NCBI GenBank assembly: GCA_963675925.2
Contig: CAXXIB010000004.1
Location: 186,001-250,000 of the forward strand
Reading direction: 5' to 3'
Length of the DNA: 64,000 nt
Source of the DNA: CAXXOK01 sp963675925
Lineage (GTDB): Bacteria; Bacillota; Clostridia; Christensenellales; Aristaeellaceae
The notes under the pieces are model-generated. The model was not told where the DNA came from. It did not search any database and saw only the letters and a list, made by a program, of their open reading frames with translations. A program made the translations under genes and the position numbers. Below, in pieces: positions 25,865 to 33,941 of this stretch. Positions within the stretch are counted from its first letter, which is position 1. Each line of letters opens with the position of its first letter.

Positions 25865-27871
25865 ATGGATCTGAATACACTTCGGGGCATTGGCCCTAAA
25901 CGCTTGGATGCACTTCACGCAGCGGGTATACACTCGCTGCGTGATCTTTTATATGCCGTGCCCTACCGCTACCGCGATATGGGCGACCTGACGGCTGTGC
26001 AAGATGCCCGCCACGGCGCAAGCCAGGCGTTCCGCCTGCAAAAGGCCGGAGATCCGAAGGTCAGCTATCATGGGAAGCTATCCCGCGTGACCTGCAAATT
26101 TAAAGATGATACCGGCGAGATGATCGGTTGTTGGTTTAATCAGCCCTGGATGCGCAGCGTGCTGGAGGCAAAGGACACGGTCTTGCTGTATGGCCGCGTA
26201 GAGCGGCAAAAACAGCGCGTGCAGCTGTATAACGCACGGCTGGAGGACAGCGTACGCATTGTGCCCGTGTACAGGGCCATTGAGGGTATCCCCAACAAAA
26301 CCCGCGAAACACTGGTGGCACAGCTGCTGGAGCAGGTCGGCGAGGTCTGCCGGGAAACGCTTCCGGCCTATGTGCTTACTCGCTATGCACTGCTGTCCTC
26401 CGCTGAGGCCATCCGCATTCTGCACCGGCCCGATACCATGGCGCATGTGGCCCAGGCGCAAAAACGCATTGCCTTTGAACAACTGCTGCTATACCAGATA
26501 GCCGTTCGCCAGTTCAAGCGCAAGCGAGACAGCGGCCGCGCGCTTGCAATCCCGGTGGGTGCAGAGGACGCATACTGGCACGCCCTGCCTTTTACTCCGA
26601 CGGGGGCGCAAAAGCGAACGCTGCTGGAGATCACCGGTGATATGCGCAAGTCCGCCGCCATGGCGCGTATGGTGCAGGGCGATGTGGGCTGCGGCAAGAC
26701 CGCCATTGCCTTTGGTGCCATGGCGCTATGCGTACAGGCCGGGTATCAGGCGGCCTTCATGGCACCCACGGAAATTCTGGCCCGCCAGCACCTGGAAAGC
26801 GCACAGAAGACGCTGGCACCGCTGGGGATACGCTGCGGTTTATTGCTGTCGGGTATGAAAGCCGCCGAGCGGAGAGACGCACTGGCAAACATAAAAAGCG
26901 GCGCATGGCAGGTTGTCATCGGCACCCATGCACTGATATCCGAATCCGTGACCTATCAGAAGCTCGCGCTGTGCATCACCGACGAGCAGCATCGCTTTGG
27001 TGTTGGACAGCGAACCAAATTGATTCAAAAGGGCGGCCATACCACTGCCCCGCACCTGCTGGTAATGTCGGCTACGCCCATCCCCCGTTCACTCGCGCTG
27101 ATGCTCTACGGCGATCTGGATGTATCCGTGGTGGACGAACTTCCGCCCGGACGCTCGCCCGTGAAAACCCGCATCGTCCCCGCTGCAAAGCGCCGGGATA
27201 TGTACGCGTATCTACGCAAAGAGCTGGAGCAGGGGCATCAGGCCTATGTCGTATGCCCGTTGATCGAGGAAGACGAGGGCAAAGCCCAGCTCAAAGCTGT
27301 GGAAACGCTGGAAAAGGAGCTCCTGCAAGGCCCACTGCGCGGTATCCGCCTGGGGGTCACCCACGGGCGGCAAACTTCGGAGGAAAAAGCCAAGGTGCTC
27401 AAAGCGTTCTCTGCCGGAACCCTGTCAGTGCTGATTGCCACTACGGTGATCGAGGTCGGTGTGAACGTCCCAAACGCCACCATCATGATCGTTGAGGATG
27501 CACAGCGCTACGGGCTGGCACAACTGCACCAGCTGCGCGGGCGCGTGGGACGCGGGTCTGCGGAAAGCCGCTGTTTCCTCGTCGGCGAAGAAAACGAGCG
27601 CTTGCAAGCGCTCACCCAGACGAATGACGGATTTGAAATCGCCCGCAAAGACTTGGACATGCGCGGCCCCGGCGAACTGCTGGGCACGCAGCAGCACGGC
27701 ACGGGGCTGTGGACTGGCGGCGATATGATGAATACTCTACTGCTGCGGGATGCTGCCGATTGCGCACAGGAGCTGGCAGAGCGTAAAGACTTGCAAGCCG
27801 CCTACAACGCGCTCGTATTGCAGGCGCGTTCACTCTTGCAACAGTCGCTTTCAAACGTGTCTGTGAGTTGA
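25865..27871 (+). CDS. recG: ATP-dependent DNA helicase RecG
   Basis: A branched-DNA helicase of 668 residues that processes stalled forks and recombination intermediates. The N-terminal wedge/OB region (about 1-230) begins LNTLRGIGPKRLDALHAAGI. The helicase core follows: Walker A QGDVGCGKTAIAF, APTEILARQH, the DEQHRFGVGQR box (DEQH), VMSATPIPRSLAL, ATTVIEVGVNVPNA and QLRGRVGRG. It begins 1 nt after the fakA stop with no strong ribosome binding site, so translation probably depends on re-initiation. Its stop overlaps the -35 box of the next promoter. Confidence 0.97.
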   Translation: MDLNTLRGIGPKRLDALHAAGIHSLRDLLYAVPYRYRDMGDLTAVQDARHGASQAFRLQKAGDPKVSYHGKLSRVTCKFKDDTGEMIGCWFNQPWMRSVLEAKDTVLLYGRVERQKQRVQLYNARLEDSVRIVPVYRAIEGIPNKTRETLVAQLLEQVGEVCRETLPAYVLTRYALLSSAEAIRILHRPDTMAHVAQAQKRIAFEQLLLYQIAVRQFKRKRDSGRALAIPVGAEDAYWHALPFTPTGAQKRTLLEITGDMRKSAAMARMVQGDVGCGKTAIAFGAMALCVQAGYQAAFMAPTEILARQHLESAQKTLAPLGIRCGLLLSGMKAAERRDALANIKSGAWQVVIGTHALISESVTYQKLALCITDEQHRFGVGQRTKLIQKGGHTTAPHLLVMSATPIPRSLALMLYGDLDVSVVDELPPGRSPVKTRIVPAAKRRDMYAYLRKELEQGHQAYVVCPLIEEDEGKAQLKAVETLEKELLQGPLRGIRLGVTHGRQTSEEKAKVLKAFSAGTLSVLIATTVIEVGVNVPNATIMIVEDAQRYGLAQLHQLRGRVGRGSAESRCFLVGEENERLQALTQTNDGFEIARKDLDMRGPGELLGTQQHGTGLWTGGDMMNTLLLRDAADCAQELAERKDLQAAYNALVLQARSLLQQSLSNVSVS

Positions 27872-27897
27872 CCTTTGTCTAACAAACGATGTACAAT
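27868..27897 (+). promoter_or_regulatory. Promoter of trmL
   Basis: TTGACC (27868-27873), 18-nt spacer, TACAAT (27892-27897), about 20 nt upstream of the trmL ATG and overlapping the recG stop. Confidence 0.6.
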
Positions 27898-27918
27898 AGA
27901 GGGGTTGGAGGGCGAAAG

Positions 27919-28434
27919 ATGCACGTCGTTTTGTATAACCCCGAAATTCCCCAGAACACCGGGAATATTGCGCGTACCTGCGCAGCCACCGGCTGCCAGC
28001 TGCACCTGATCAAACCGCTGGGCTTTTCCCTGGCCGACCGCTATTTAAAACGTGCGGGTCTGGACTACTGGGATATGGTCAATTATCAGACCCATGAGGG
28101 CTTTGACGAGCTGCTGGCCGCCTACCCCAACGCGAATTTTCACTTTCTATCCACCAAGGCAGCCAAAGCCTATACCGATGCCAGGTTTCAGACAGACGAT
28201 TTTTTGGTATTCGGCTGCGAAACCAAGGGCTTGCCGGAAAGCTTGCTCAAACAAGTCTACGACCGCTGTATCCGCATCCCGATGCGGGATGGCGCCAGAA
28301 GCCTGAACCTGTCCAACTCCGTGGCGATTGTCGTTTACGAAGCGCTGCGCCAACTGGATTTCCCGGCCTGTGTAGCCCAAGGCGACCTGACCGGCCGGGA
28401 AGACAGTCACTTGCCCTGGATGGACAGCCTGTAA
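27919..28434 (+). CDS. trmL: tRNA (cytidine/uridine-34-2'-O)-methyltransferase
   Basis: A SPOUT-class SAM methyltransferase of 171 residues that 2'-O-methylates the wobble base of certain leucine tRNAs. Motifs are LYNPEIPQNTGNIARTCAATG at the N-terminus (split: PEIPQNTGNIARTC), FGCETKGLPE in the knot, and MRDGARSLNLSNSVAIVVYEALRQ at the C-terminus (IPMRDGARSLNLSNSVAI). GGAGG lies 7 nt before the ATG. The gene product is cytoplasmic. Confidence 0.94.
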   Translation: MHVVLYNPEIPQNTGNIARTCAATGCQLHLIKPLGFSLADRYLKRAGLDYWDMVNYQTHEGFDELLAAYPNANFHFLSTKAAKAYTDARFQTDDFLVFGCETKGLPESLLKQVYDRCIRIPMRDGARSLNLSNSVAIVVYEALRQLDFPACVAQGDLTGREDSHLPWMDSL

Positions 28435-28447
28435 CCGGGAGGTATCC

Positions 28448-28771
28448 ATGCGAAACGATAGCTACAATGACAATTATGACCATAACGGCTGGGAAGACGA
28501 TGCCGAGTACGCCGACCTGAATGAAAACGGCGTGTATGAAGAGTACGAAGACTACGATGCGTATGACGAGTACGATGACTACGACCTGGACGACGAGCTA
28601 TCCTCCGAAAACAGCTTCCGGATTGCCATGAGCGTGTTCAACCTCATCAGCATGCTGATCGGCCTGGCTGTAATTTTAGTACTGACCGCTCTTTTGTTCA
28701 GCCTATTTAACTGGGTGCAGCGGGATCTGTCCCAGTCGCTTTCGGTCATCGTTGCCCCGTTTAACCGCTAG
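28448..28771 (+). CDS. Small acidic, tyrosine-rich single-pass membrane protein of unknown function
   Basis: A 107-residue protein. The first 50 or so residues are dominated by Asp, Glu and Tyr (for example EEYEDYDAYDEYDDYDLDDE), with repeated D/E-Y pairs. A hydrophobic segment follows at about 63-90 (LISMLIGLAVILVLTALLFSLF), then a short tail. With no signal peptide and an acidic N-terminus, the acidic part should face the cytoplasm or be exposed, depending on topology. GGGAGG precedes the ATG, 13 nt after trmL. I recognise no family. The low complexity and the codon-level DE/Y repetition argue for a real but fast-evolving gene. Confidence 0.7.
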   Translation: MRNDSYNDNYDHNGWEDDAEYADLNENGVYEEYEDYDAYDEYDDYDLDDELSSENSFRIAMSVFNLISMLIGLAVILVLTALLFSLFNWVQRDLSQSLSVIVAPFNR

Positions 28772-28811
28772 CGCTTGATAAACCCCATTTGATCGATAGG
28801 GAGTGTTCTGA

Positions 28812-29390
28812 TTGCAAAGCTCTTGGGCTGAACTGGCCGCCCAGGTATCCGACTGCACAGCGTGCGAACTTTGCCGGGGCTGCACACAAAAGGTGATGGG
28901 TCAAGGCGACCCCCATGCCGATTTGATGCTGCTGGGTGAAGGCCCCGGAGAACAGGAAGACAAGACCGGACAAGCCTTTGTGGGCCGTGCCGGAGACCTG
29001 CTGACCAAGATGCTTATGGCGATCGACTTACCCCGCGACCGCGTATATATCTGCAATACCGTGAAATGCCGCCCGCCCAAAAACCGCGCACCCAAGCCCG
29101 ACGAACTAGCCGCCTGCCAGCCGCACCTGCTCAAACAGATTGCGCTGGTTCAGCCTAAAGTCATCTTCCTGCTGGGCGCGACCGCCGTTCGCGTTATGCT
29201 GGGGCCGGACTACCGCATTACCAAGTGCCGCGGGCAATGGTTTGCACGCGGTGAGATCAAGCTGATGTCCACCTTCCACCCCGCCGCGCTGCTGCGCGAC
29301 CCGCGGCGCAAACACGATACCTGGGCGGATTTGCAAATGGTGCGCGACGAGCTCAAGGCCATGGGCGCATACCCCGATCTGCTGGGTTAA
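28812..29390 (+). CDS. Uracil-DNA glycosylase, family 4 (iron-sulfur)
   Basis: Removes uracil from DNA, initiating base excision repair. The 192-residue protein starts at TTG 28812 with TAGGGAG upstream. Family 4 features are a Cys-rich N-terminus (CTACELC), GEGPGEQEDKTGQAFVGRAG, NTVKCRPPKNR with a Cys ligand, CQPHL, and the HPAALLR motif near the end. Four of the cysteines should hold a [4Fe-4S] cluster. It may be expressed with trmL and the acidic membrane protein gene. Confidence 0.92.
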   Translation: MQSSWAELAAQVSDCTACELCRGCTQKVMGQGDPHADLMLLGEGPGEQEDKTGQAFVGRAGDLLTKMLMAIDLPRDRVYICNTVKCRPPKNRAPKPDELAACQPHLLKQIALVQPKVIFLLGATAVRVMLGPDYRITKCRGQWFARGEIKLMSTFHPAALLRDPRRKHDTWADLQMVRDELKAMGAYPDLLG

Positions 29391-29538
29391 CCCAATTTCG
29401 TTTCCTTTATATGGCCGCAAGTACGGCGGATGAGACATTTCAGCCATCCAATTGCGGTGTTTGTGCCGATTGCGTTTCATTTCCCTTTCATCATGTTACA
29501 ATGTTCTTATCCAAAATACTACCGGGAGGGACAAAATA

Positions 29539-30045
29539 ATGATTGATTTCTTATCAACAGACATAGCCATCATCCTGTTCTTTATCGTAGGCACAGGGCT
29601 TTTGGTGGTTGAAGTGTTCATGCCCGGGTTTGGCATCGCAGGCATCTCCGGCTTGGTGGTCGAAGGCGTCAGCGTCGCGCTGATGCTGATTAACCACGGG
29701 CCGCTGGCTGCGCTGGGTTTGACCATCGTGGTGCTGGCGCTGGTCGGAATTGTAATCTCGATCACGCTGCGCTCGGCAACCAAGGGCCGACTATCCAAAT
29801 CCGCGTTCGTACTCAACAGAGCGGAAACCTCGTCCGAGGGGTATAACGCCGCCAACCAGGACATGGACATGCTCATCGGCAAAGAGGGCGTTGTCACAAA
29901 CACGCTTCGCCCCGTAGGCATGGCCGAAATTGAGGGTGTGAAACTCAACGTCGTATCCGATGCCGAGTTTATCCCCAAAGGCACCCCTGTACGCGTTACC
30001 CGCGTTGACGGTCTGCGCGTGATCGTCCGCCAAATCGATACGTGA
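29539..30045 (+). CDS. nfeD: NfeD-family membrane protein
   Basis: A 168-residue protein with several N-terminal hydrophobic segments (about 4-26, 32-54 and 58-76) and a C-terminal OB-fold NfeD domain (about 105-168: IGKEGVVTNTLRPVGMAEIEG, then GTPVRVTRVDGLRVIVRQ). The family partners with flotillins in membrane microdomains, and the next gene encodes FloA. I chose ATG 29539 because GGGAGGG precedes it by 8 nt. This is the short NfeD1b-like form without a ClpP-type serine protease domain. Confidence 0.9.
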   Translation: MIDFLSTDIAIILFFIVGTGLLVVEVFMPGFGIAGISGLVVEGVSVALMLINHGPLAALGLTIVVLALVGIVISITLRSATKGRLSKSAFVLNRAETSSEGYNAANQDMDMLIGKEGVVTNTLRPVGMAEIEGVKLNVVSDAEFIPKGTPVRVTRVDGLRVIVRQIDT

Positions 30046-30085
30046 CCACCTATGAATAAATAGTTAACCGAAAGGAGCTTTCCTC

Positions 30086-31141
30086 ATGATTCAATCCCTT
30101 ATGGCATTGACCTTCGCATCCACATCGTCAACAGAGCTGACCAATGCGCTGTGGGTCATCATCCCGATTCTTTTGGCAGTCATCCTGATCTCGGTGTTCC
30201 TGCGCTTTGTGCCCCTGGGCCTGTGGATTACCTCCCTGGCATCCGGCGTGCACGTTGGCATCTCGTCGCTGATTGGTATGCGGCTGCGCCGCATCCCGCC
30301 CAAGAGGCTGGTTGACCCACTGATCAAAGCGCGCAAAGCCGGCTTGGATGTAACCCTGCCCAAGCTGGAAACCCACTACTTGGCCGGTGGTAATGTAGAC
30401 CGCGTCATCAACGCGCTGATCGCCGCCCAGCGTTCCAACATTGTAATGCCCTTTGAAAAGGCTTCGGCCATTGACCTGGCCGGCCGCGACGTGCTACAGG
30501 CTGTGCAGATGTCCGTTACCCCGAAAGTCATCGAAACGCCCACCGTCGCCGCGATCGCCAAAGACGGCATCGAGCTTCGCGCCAAAGCGCGTGTCACCGT
30601 GCGTACCAACATCGAACGCCTGGTCGGTGGTTCCGGTGAGGAAACCATCATCGCCCGCGTTGGCGAGGGTATCGTCACCACCGTTGGTTCGTCCGAAACC
30701 CACAAACAGGTGCTGGAAAACCCGGACCTCATCAGCCGCACTGTGCTCAATAAAGGTCTGGATGCCGGTACTGCGTATGAAATCCTCTCCATCGACATCG
30801 CAGATGTAGACGTGGGCCGCAACATCGGCGCACAGCTGCAAATGGACCAGGCTCAGGCCGACCTGCACATCGCACAAGCCCGCGCCGAAGAGCGTCGCGC
30901 CATGGCTGTTGCCCGCGAGCAGGAAATGAAAGCCTCCGTGCAGGAGATGCGCGCCCACGTGATCGAAGCCGAGGCCGAAGTGCCCAAGGCACTGTCCCAG
31001 GCCCTGCGTGAAGGTAAGCTCGGTGTGATGGATTACTACCAGATGCGTAATGTAATCGCCGATACCGACATGCGCGACGGCATTGCCAAGGCTACTACGC
31101 CCGTGCAGCCGCCCGCAAACAAAGAAGACAAAAAGAAGTAA
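30086..31141 (+). CDS. floA: Flotillin-like protein FloA (YqfA)
   Basis: A bacterial flotillin of 351 residues that organises membrane microdomains. It has one N-terminal membrane segment (about 20-50), a SPFH-like region (VPLGLWITSLASGVHVGISSLIGMRLRRIPP is typical; seen as GVHVGISSLIGMRLRRIPP), and the Ala/Glu-rich coiled coil near residues 245-300 (QAQADLHIAQARAEERRAMA). AAAGGAGC precedes the ATG. It follows nfeD with a 40-nt gap. Confidence 0.95.
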   Translation: MIQSLMALTFASTSSTELTNALWVIIPILLAVILISVFLRFVPLGLWITSLASGVHVGISSLIGMRLRRIPPKRLVDPLIKARKAGLDVTLPKLETHYLAGGNVDRVINALIAAQRSNIVMPFEKASAIDLAGRDVLQAVQMSVTPKVIETPTVAAIAKDGIELRAKARVTVRTNIERLVGGSGEETIIARVGEGIVTTVGSSETHKQVLENPDLISRTVLNKGLDAGTAYEILSIDIADVDVGRNIGAQLQMDQAQADLHIAQARAEERRAMAVAREQEMKASVQEMRAHVIEAEAEVPKALSQALREGKLGVMDYYQMRNVIADTDMRDGIAKATTPVQPPANKEDKKK

Positions 31142-31152
31142 AGTCCTAATGC

Positions 31153-31181
31153 GGCAGGGGTAGCACTACGCTTCCCCTGCC
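31153..31181 (+). repeat. Intercistronic hairpin after floA
   Basis: GGCAGGGGTAGC pairs with GCTTCCCCTGCC (one mismatch) around ACTAC. No T-run follows. It may partly separate floA expression from the downstream pair. Confidence 0.6.
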
Positions 31182-31201
31182 CGTTAAGCGAGGTGAGCCA
31201 A

Positions 31202-31726
31202 GTGGACTTTTTCGCTATTATCATCCTATTCGTCGTCGGTAACTTGGTTGTTCAATTCTTGCGTAGAATCGGGCAAACAAGCAAACAGGCGGCAACCCAG
31301 GCGCAGATCGAAGCCACGAAACCAACGGCCGGGCAACCCCCTATCCCCAAGTCTGTGCCGCAGCCCATGGCTAAACCGGCGGATTTCCGTTTTCCTCCGG
31401 TGAAAAGCACGACCTCTGCTCAGCCAGTATTTGTGGAAGGCCGTAAGGCAGACGACACTGTCCGCAGCGACCTGAGCAACTATAAACCCGCCGCGCCTTC
31501 CGCCGATCTGAACATCGCATTTTCTAATTATAAAGGCAGCCTGGAGACCGCTCCATTTGAAGGCATAGGCTATACACCCGAAGCGTTTGACGATGCATCC
31601 TCCGCCTATCAAAACAGCACAAAGGTCGATGCCAAGATATTACCAGATGAATTCAACCGCAACGCGCTGATACAGGCCGTTGTGATGTCCGAAATTTTGA
31701 AACGACCGGGAGAGTCCAGACGATGA
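31202..31726 (+). CDS. Uncharacterised single-pass membrane protein coupled to a LytTR regulator
   Basis: About 174 residues. A hydrophobic N-terminal segment (FFAIIILFVVGNLVVQFLRRI) is followed by a Lys/Pro/Thr-rich, probably disordered linker (about 30-120) and a mildly conserved-looking C-terminal stretch (about 145-172, ILPDEFNRNALIQAVVMSEIL). The GTG at 31202 has AGGTGA 5 nt upstream; a GTG at 31193 would sit on its own ribosome binding site. Its stop overlaps the response regulator ATG (ATGA). No family recognised. The C-terminal segment resembles a short helical docking motif, but that is speculation. Confidence 0.72.
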   Translation: MDFFAIIILFVVGNLVVQFLRRIGQTSKQAATQAQIEATKPTAGQPPIPKSVPQPMAKPADFRFPPVKSTTSAQPVFVEGRKADDTVRSDLSNYKPAAPSADLNIAFSNYKGSLETAPFEGIGYTPEAFDDASSAYQNSTKVDAKILPDEFNRNALIQAVVMSEILKRPGESRR

Positions 31727-32484
31727 CCAAAGAACCCTTTCAGGTAATGATCGCCGATGACGACGCCGCCATGCGCAGTGTACTCAAGCACGTCGTTGAA
31801 AAAGCCGAGGGATTTACACTGATCGGTGAAGCCGCCAGCGGCGAAGAAACCATGAAACAATTTGAAGCGCTCAAGCCGCATGTTGTGTTCATGGATGTAG
31901 AAATGCCGGAGATGGACGGCGTGGAATGCGCCCGCCAAATTCAGGATATGAACCCGGCAACGGTGATTATTTTTGTAACCGCCCACAACAAGTACATGTC
32001 CGAAGCGTTCGAGGTGTACGCATTTGATTATCTGGTCAAGCCTTTCAAGGTAGACAGAATGCTGCAAACCTTATCGCGCGTGCACGACAGTTTAACGCTT
32101 TCCTCCGCCACACCGGCGTTTTCCAGAGCCGTGAACGCCGACCGGAAACCCCTGGACGGACGGCTGATGCTGCGGCACCGCGAAGGCAGCGCGTTTATTG
32201 ACCTCAACGATTTGCTGCTCATCCAACGGGAGGATCGCTCCACGGTGCTCTACACCCAAAGCGGTGAGCGCTATGCCGTTGGTGATTCCCTGACCGACAT
32301 GGAAAACCGCCTGCCGGCCAATGTGTTTTTCCGCTCGCATAAGAGCTATATTATCAACCTAAACCACATCAAGGATATCACCCCTTACGGGCGCTGGACC
32401 TATGTGGTGCGCATGGACGGCATCAAGCAGGATGCGCTGATTACCCACGCCAAGTACGAAGAGCTGGAGAATATGTTCCGCTAA
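31723..32484 (+). CDS. LytTR-family response regulator
   Basis: A 253-residue two-component regulator. The receiver domain (about 6-122) has the acidic pocket ADDDAAM, phosphoacceptor Asp58 in VVFMDVEMPEMDG, and the Lys of FDYLVKPFKVDRM. The C-terminal LytTR DNA-binding domain (about 150-250) shows LLLIQREDRSTVLYT, FFRSHKSYIINLNHIKDI (the RSHKSYIVN-type motif). Such regulators control virulence, bacteriocin or cell-wall genes in Firmicutes. No histidine kinase gene is adjacent; the upstream coupled membrane protein does not look like one. Confidence 0.9.
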   Translation: MTKEPFQVMIADDDAAMRSVLKHVVEKAEGFTLIGEAASGEETMKQFEALKPHVVFMDVEMPEMDGVECARQIQDMNPATVIIFVTAHNKYMSEAFEVYAFDYLVKPFKVDRMLQTLSRVHDSLTLSSATPAFSRAVNADRKPLDGRLMLRHREGSAFIDLNDLLLIQREDRSTVLYTQSGERYAVGDSLTDMENRLPANVFFRSHKSYIINLNHIKDITPYGRWTYVVRMDGIKQDALITHAKYEELENMFR

Positions 32485-32531
32485 GGGAACACCCCCTGCA
32501 AATCAATATCTCGCAAGAGAGAAAAAACATA

Positions 32532-32559
32532 TTGACAAGTTTCGATATAAGATTATACT
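32532..32559 (+). promoter_or_regulatory. Promoter of the arsR-arsP-thioredoxin operon
   Basis: TTGACA (32532-32537), 16-nt spacer, TATACT (32554-32559). It is almost wholly covered by the 15-bp inverted repeat at 32537-32572. Confidence 0.78.
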
Positions 32560-32572
32560 TATATCGAAACTT
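32537..32572. promoter_or_regulatory. Perfect 15-bp inverted repeat, probable ArsR operator
   Basis: Arms AAGTTTCGATATAAG and CTTATATCGAAACTT (no mismatch) around a 6-nt centre ATTATA, overlapping the -35/-10 region. The ATA...TAT-containing dyad 23 nt upstream of arsR is the expected shape and place for an autoregulating ArsR/SmtB repressor site. Confidence 0.85.
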
Positions 32573-32594
32573 TTTTATGTATGGAGGATGTAGC

Positions 32595-32918
32595 ATGAAC
32601 AATTACGCAGAGCAAGCCAAGCGCTTCAAAGCGTTCTGCGATGAAAACCGCCTGAAGATTATCCACCTGTTGCAGGACGGTGAAAAGTGCGCCTGTGAGC
32701 TGATCGAATGCCTGGATATGGGACAATCCACCTTATCCTATCACATGAAAATTTTGTGTGAGTCCGGTGTGATCAACAGCCGTCAGGACGGGAAGTGGAT
32801 GCATTACAGCATCAGCGCTGAAGGCAGTGCAGATGCCATTGCAGCCCTGCAATCATTGACCACCTTGACCGAGCCCACTCAGCCCCACAGTGCAAGCTGT
32901 ACCTGCGGGGTCAGCTAG
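32595..32918 (+). CDS. arsR: ArsR-family metalloid-responsive repressor
   Basis: A winged-helix repressor of 107 residues. The DNA-binding helix region is LDMGQSTLSYHMKILCESGVI (STLSYHMKIL core). Cys32 and Cys34 (EKCACELIE) form the CxC arsenite-binding motif of the alpha3 site, with Cys39 nearby as a third ligand. A second CxC (Cys102, Cys104) ends the protein. I chose ATG 32595 because GGAGG lies 7 nt before it. It probably represses its own operon through the inverted repeat and lets go on As(III) or a similar thiophilic ligand; the metal is inferred from the motif. Confidence 0.9.
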   Translation: MNNYAEQAKRFKAFCDENRLKIIHLLQDGEKCACELIECLDMGQSTLSYHMKILCESGVINSRQDGKWMHYSISAEGSADAIAALQSLTTLTEPTQPHSASCTCGVS

Positions 32919-32919
32919 T

Positions 32920-33924
32920 ATGAGTGCAGTATGGGATTTCATCCAAAATCAGCTGCTGGGTATGGACTGGCTGCAATCGCTGGTCGAGTCCGGGCTACGC
33001 GGACTCGAGCTGGACACCGCCAACCGCTGGGTCGGCAGTCTGCAATTCTTTGTGTACGATGTCATCAAGATTACAATTCTGCTATGCCTGCTGATTTTTT
33101 TCATCAGCTACATCCAAAGCTATTTCCCGCCGGAACGCAGCAAACGCATACTCAGCCGCTTTCACGGCATCGGCGCTAACATCGTCGCTGCGCTGCTGGG
33201 CACGGTCACCCCGTTTTGCTCATGCTCGTCCATACCGCTGTTCATCGGGTTTTCTTCGGCAGGACTGCCGGTTGGCGTTACGTTTTCGTTCCTTATTTCC
33301 TCGCCGATGGTTGATCTGGGTTCGCTGCTGATCCTCACCAGTATCTTCGGGGTGAATGTTGCGGTCCTCTATGTGATTGTCGGGCTGATCGTAGCCGTTG
33401 TCGGCGGGACGATTATCGAGAAACTGCACATGGACCGCTACGTGGAAAGCTTTATTTTAAAAGCCGGAAACGTGGATATCGCCTCCCCCACCCTCACCCG
33501 GCGCGACAGGCTGCGCTACGCCAAAGAGCAGATGACGGCAACCTTTAAAAAGGTGTTCCCCTATATTCTCATCGGCGTGAGCATCGGCGCGGTTATCCAC
33601 AACTGGCTGCCGGAAGCCTGGATTACCGCTGCGCTGGGAAATGACAATCCTTTTGCCGTCATCCTGGCTACGCTTGTTGGCGTGCCGGTCTATGCCGATA
33701 TCTTCGGTACAATCCCCATCGCCGAAGCGCTGCTGTTCAAGGGCGCGCAGCTGGGCACAGTGCTTAGCTTTATGATGGCGGTGACCACCCTGTCCCTGCC
33801 GTCGCTGGTGCTGCTGCGTAAAGCGGTTAAGCCCAAGCTGCTGGCGCTGTTCATCGTCATTTGCACCGTTGGCATTATCCTGGTCGGATTTTTCTTCAAT
33901 GCAATACAAGGCTTACTACTATAA
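32920..33924 (+). CDS. arsP: ArsP-like permease (DUF318 family), probable organoarsenical/metalloid efflux
   Basis: A polytopic membrane protein of 334 residues with about eight hydrophobic segments. The family-defining Cys motif is visible as VTPFCSCSSIPLFIGF near residue 92, followed by FSFLISSPMVDL. A cytoplasmic loop (about 185-220) is charged, and VGVPVYADIFGTIPIAEAL is the second conserved region. ArsP proteins export trivalent organoarsenicals; some relatives are simply called permeases. It begins 1 nt after the arsR stop, so it is coupled to it, and only a weak GGGG precedes the ATG. Confidence 0.86.
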   Translation: MSAVWDFIQNQLLGMDWLQSLVESGLRGLELDTANRWVGSLQFFVYDVIKITILLCLLIFFISYIQSYFPPERSKRILSRFHGIGANIVAALLGTVTPFCSCSSIPLFIGFSSAGLPVGVTFSFLISSPMVDLGSLLILTSIFGVNVAVLYVIVGLIVAVVGGTIIEKLHMDRYVESFILKAGNVDIASPTLTRRDRLRYAKEQMTATFKKVFPYILIGVSIGAVIHNWLPEAWITAALGNDNPFAVILATLVGVPVYADIFGTIPIAEALLFKGAQLGTVLSFMMAVTTLSLPSLVLLRKAVKPKLLALFIVICTVGIILVGFFFNAIQGLLL

Positions 33925-33941
33925 ATGGAGGAATGAACCCT

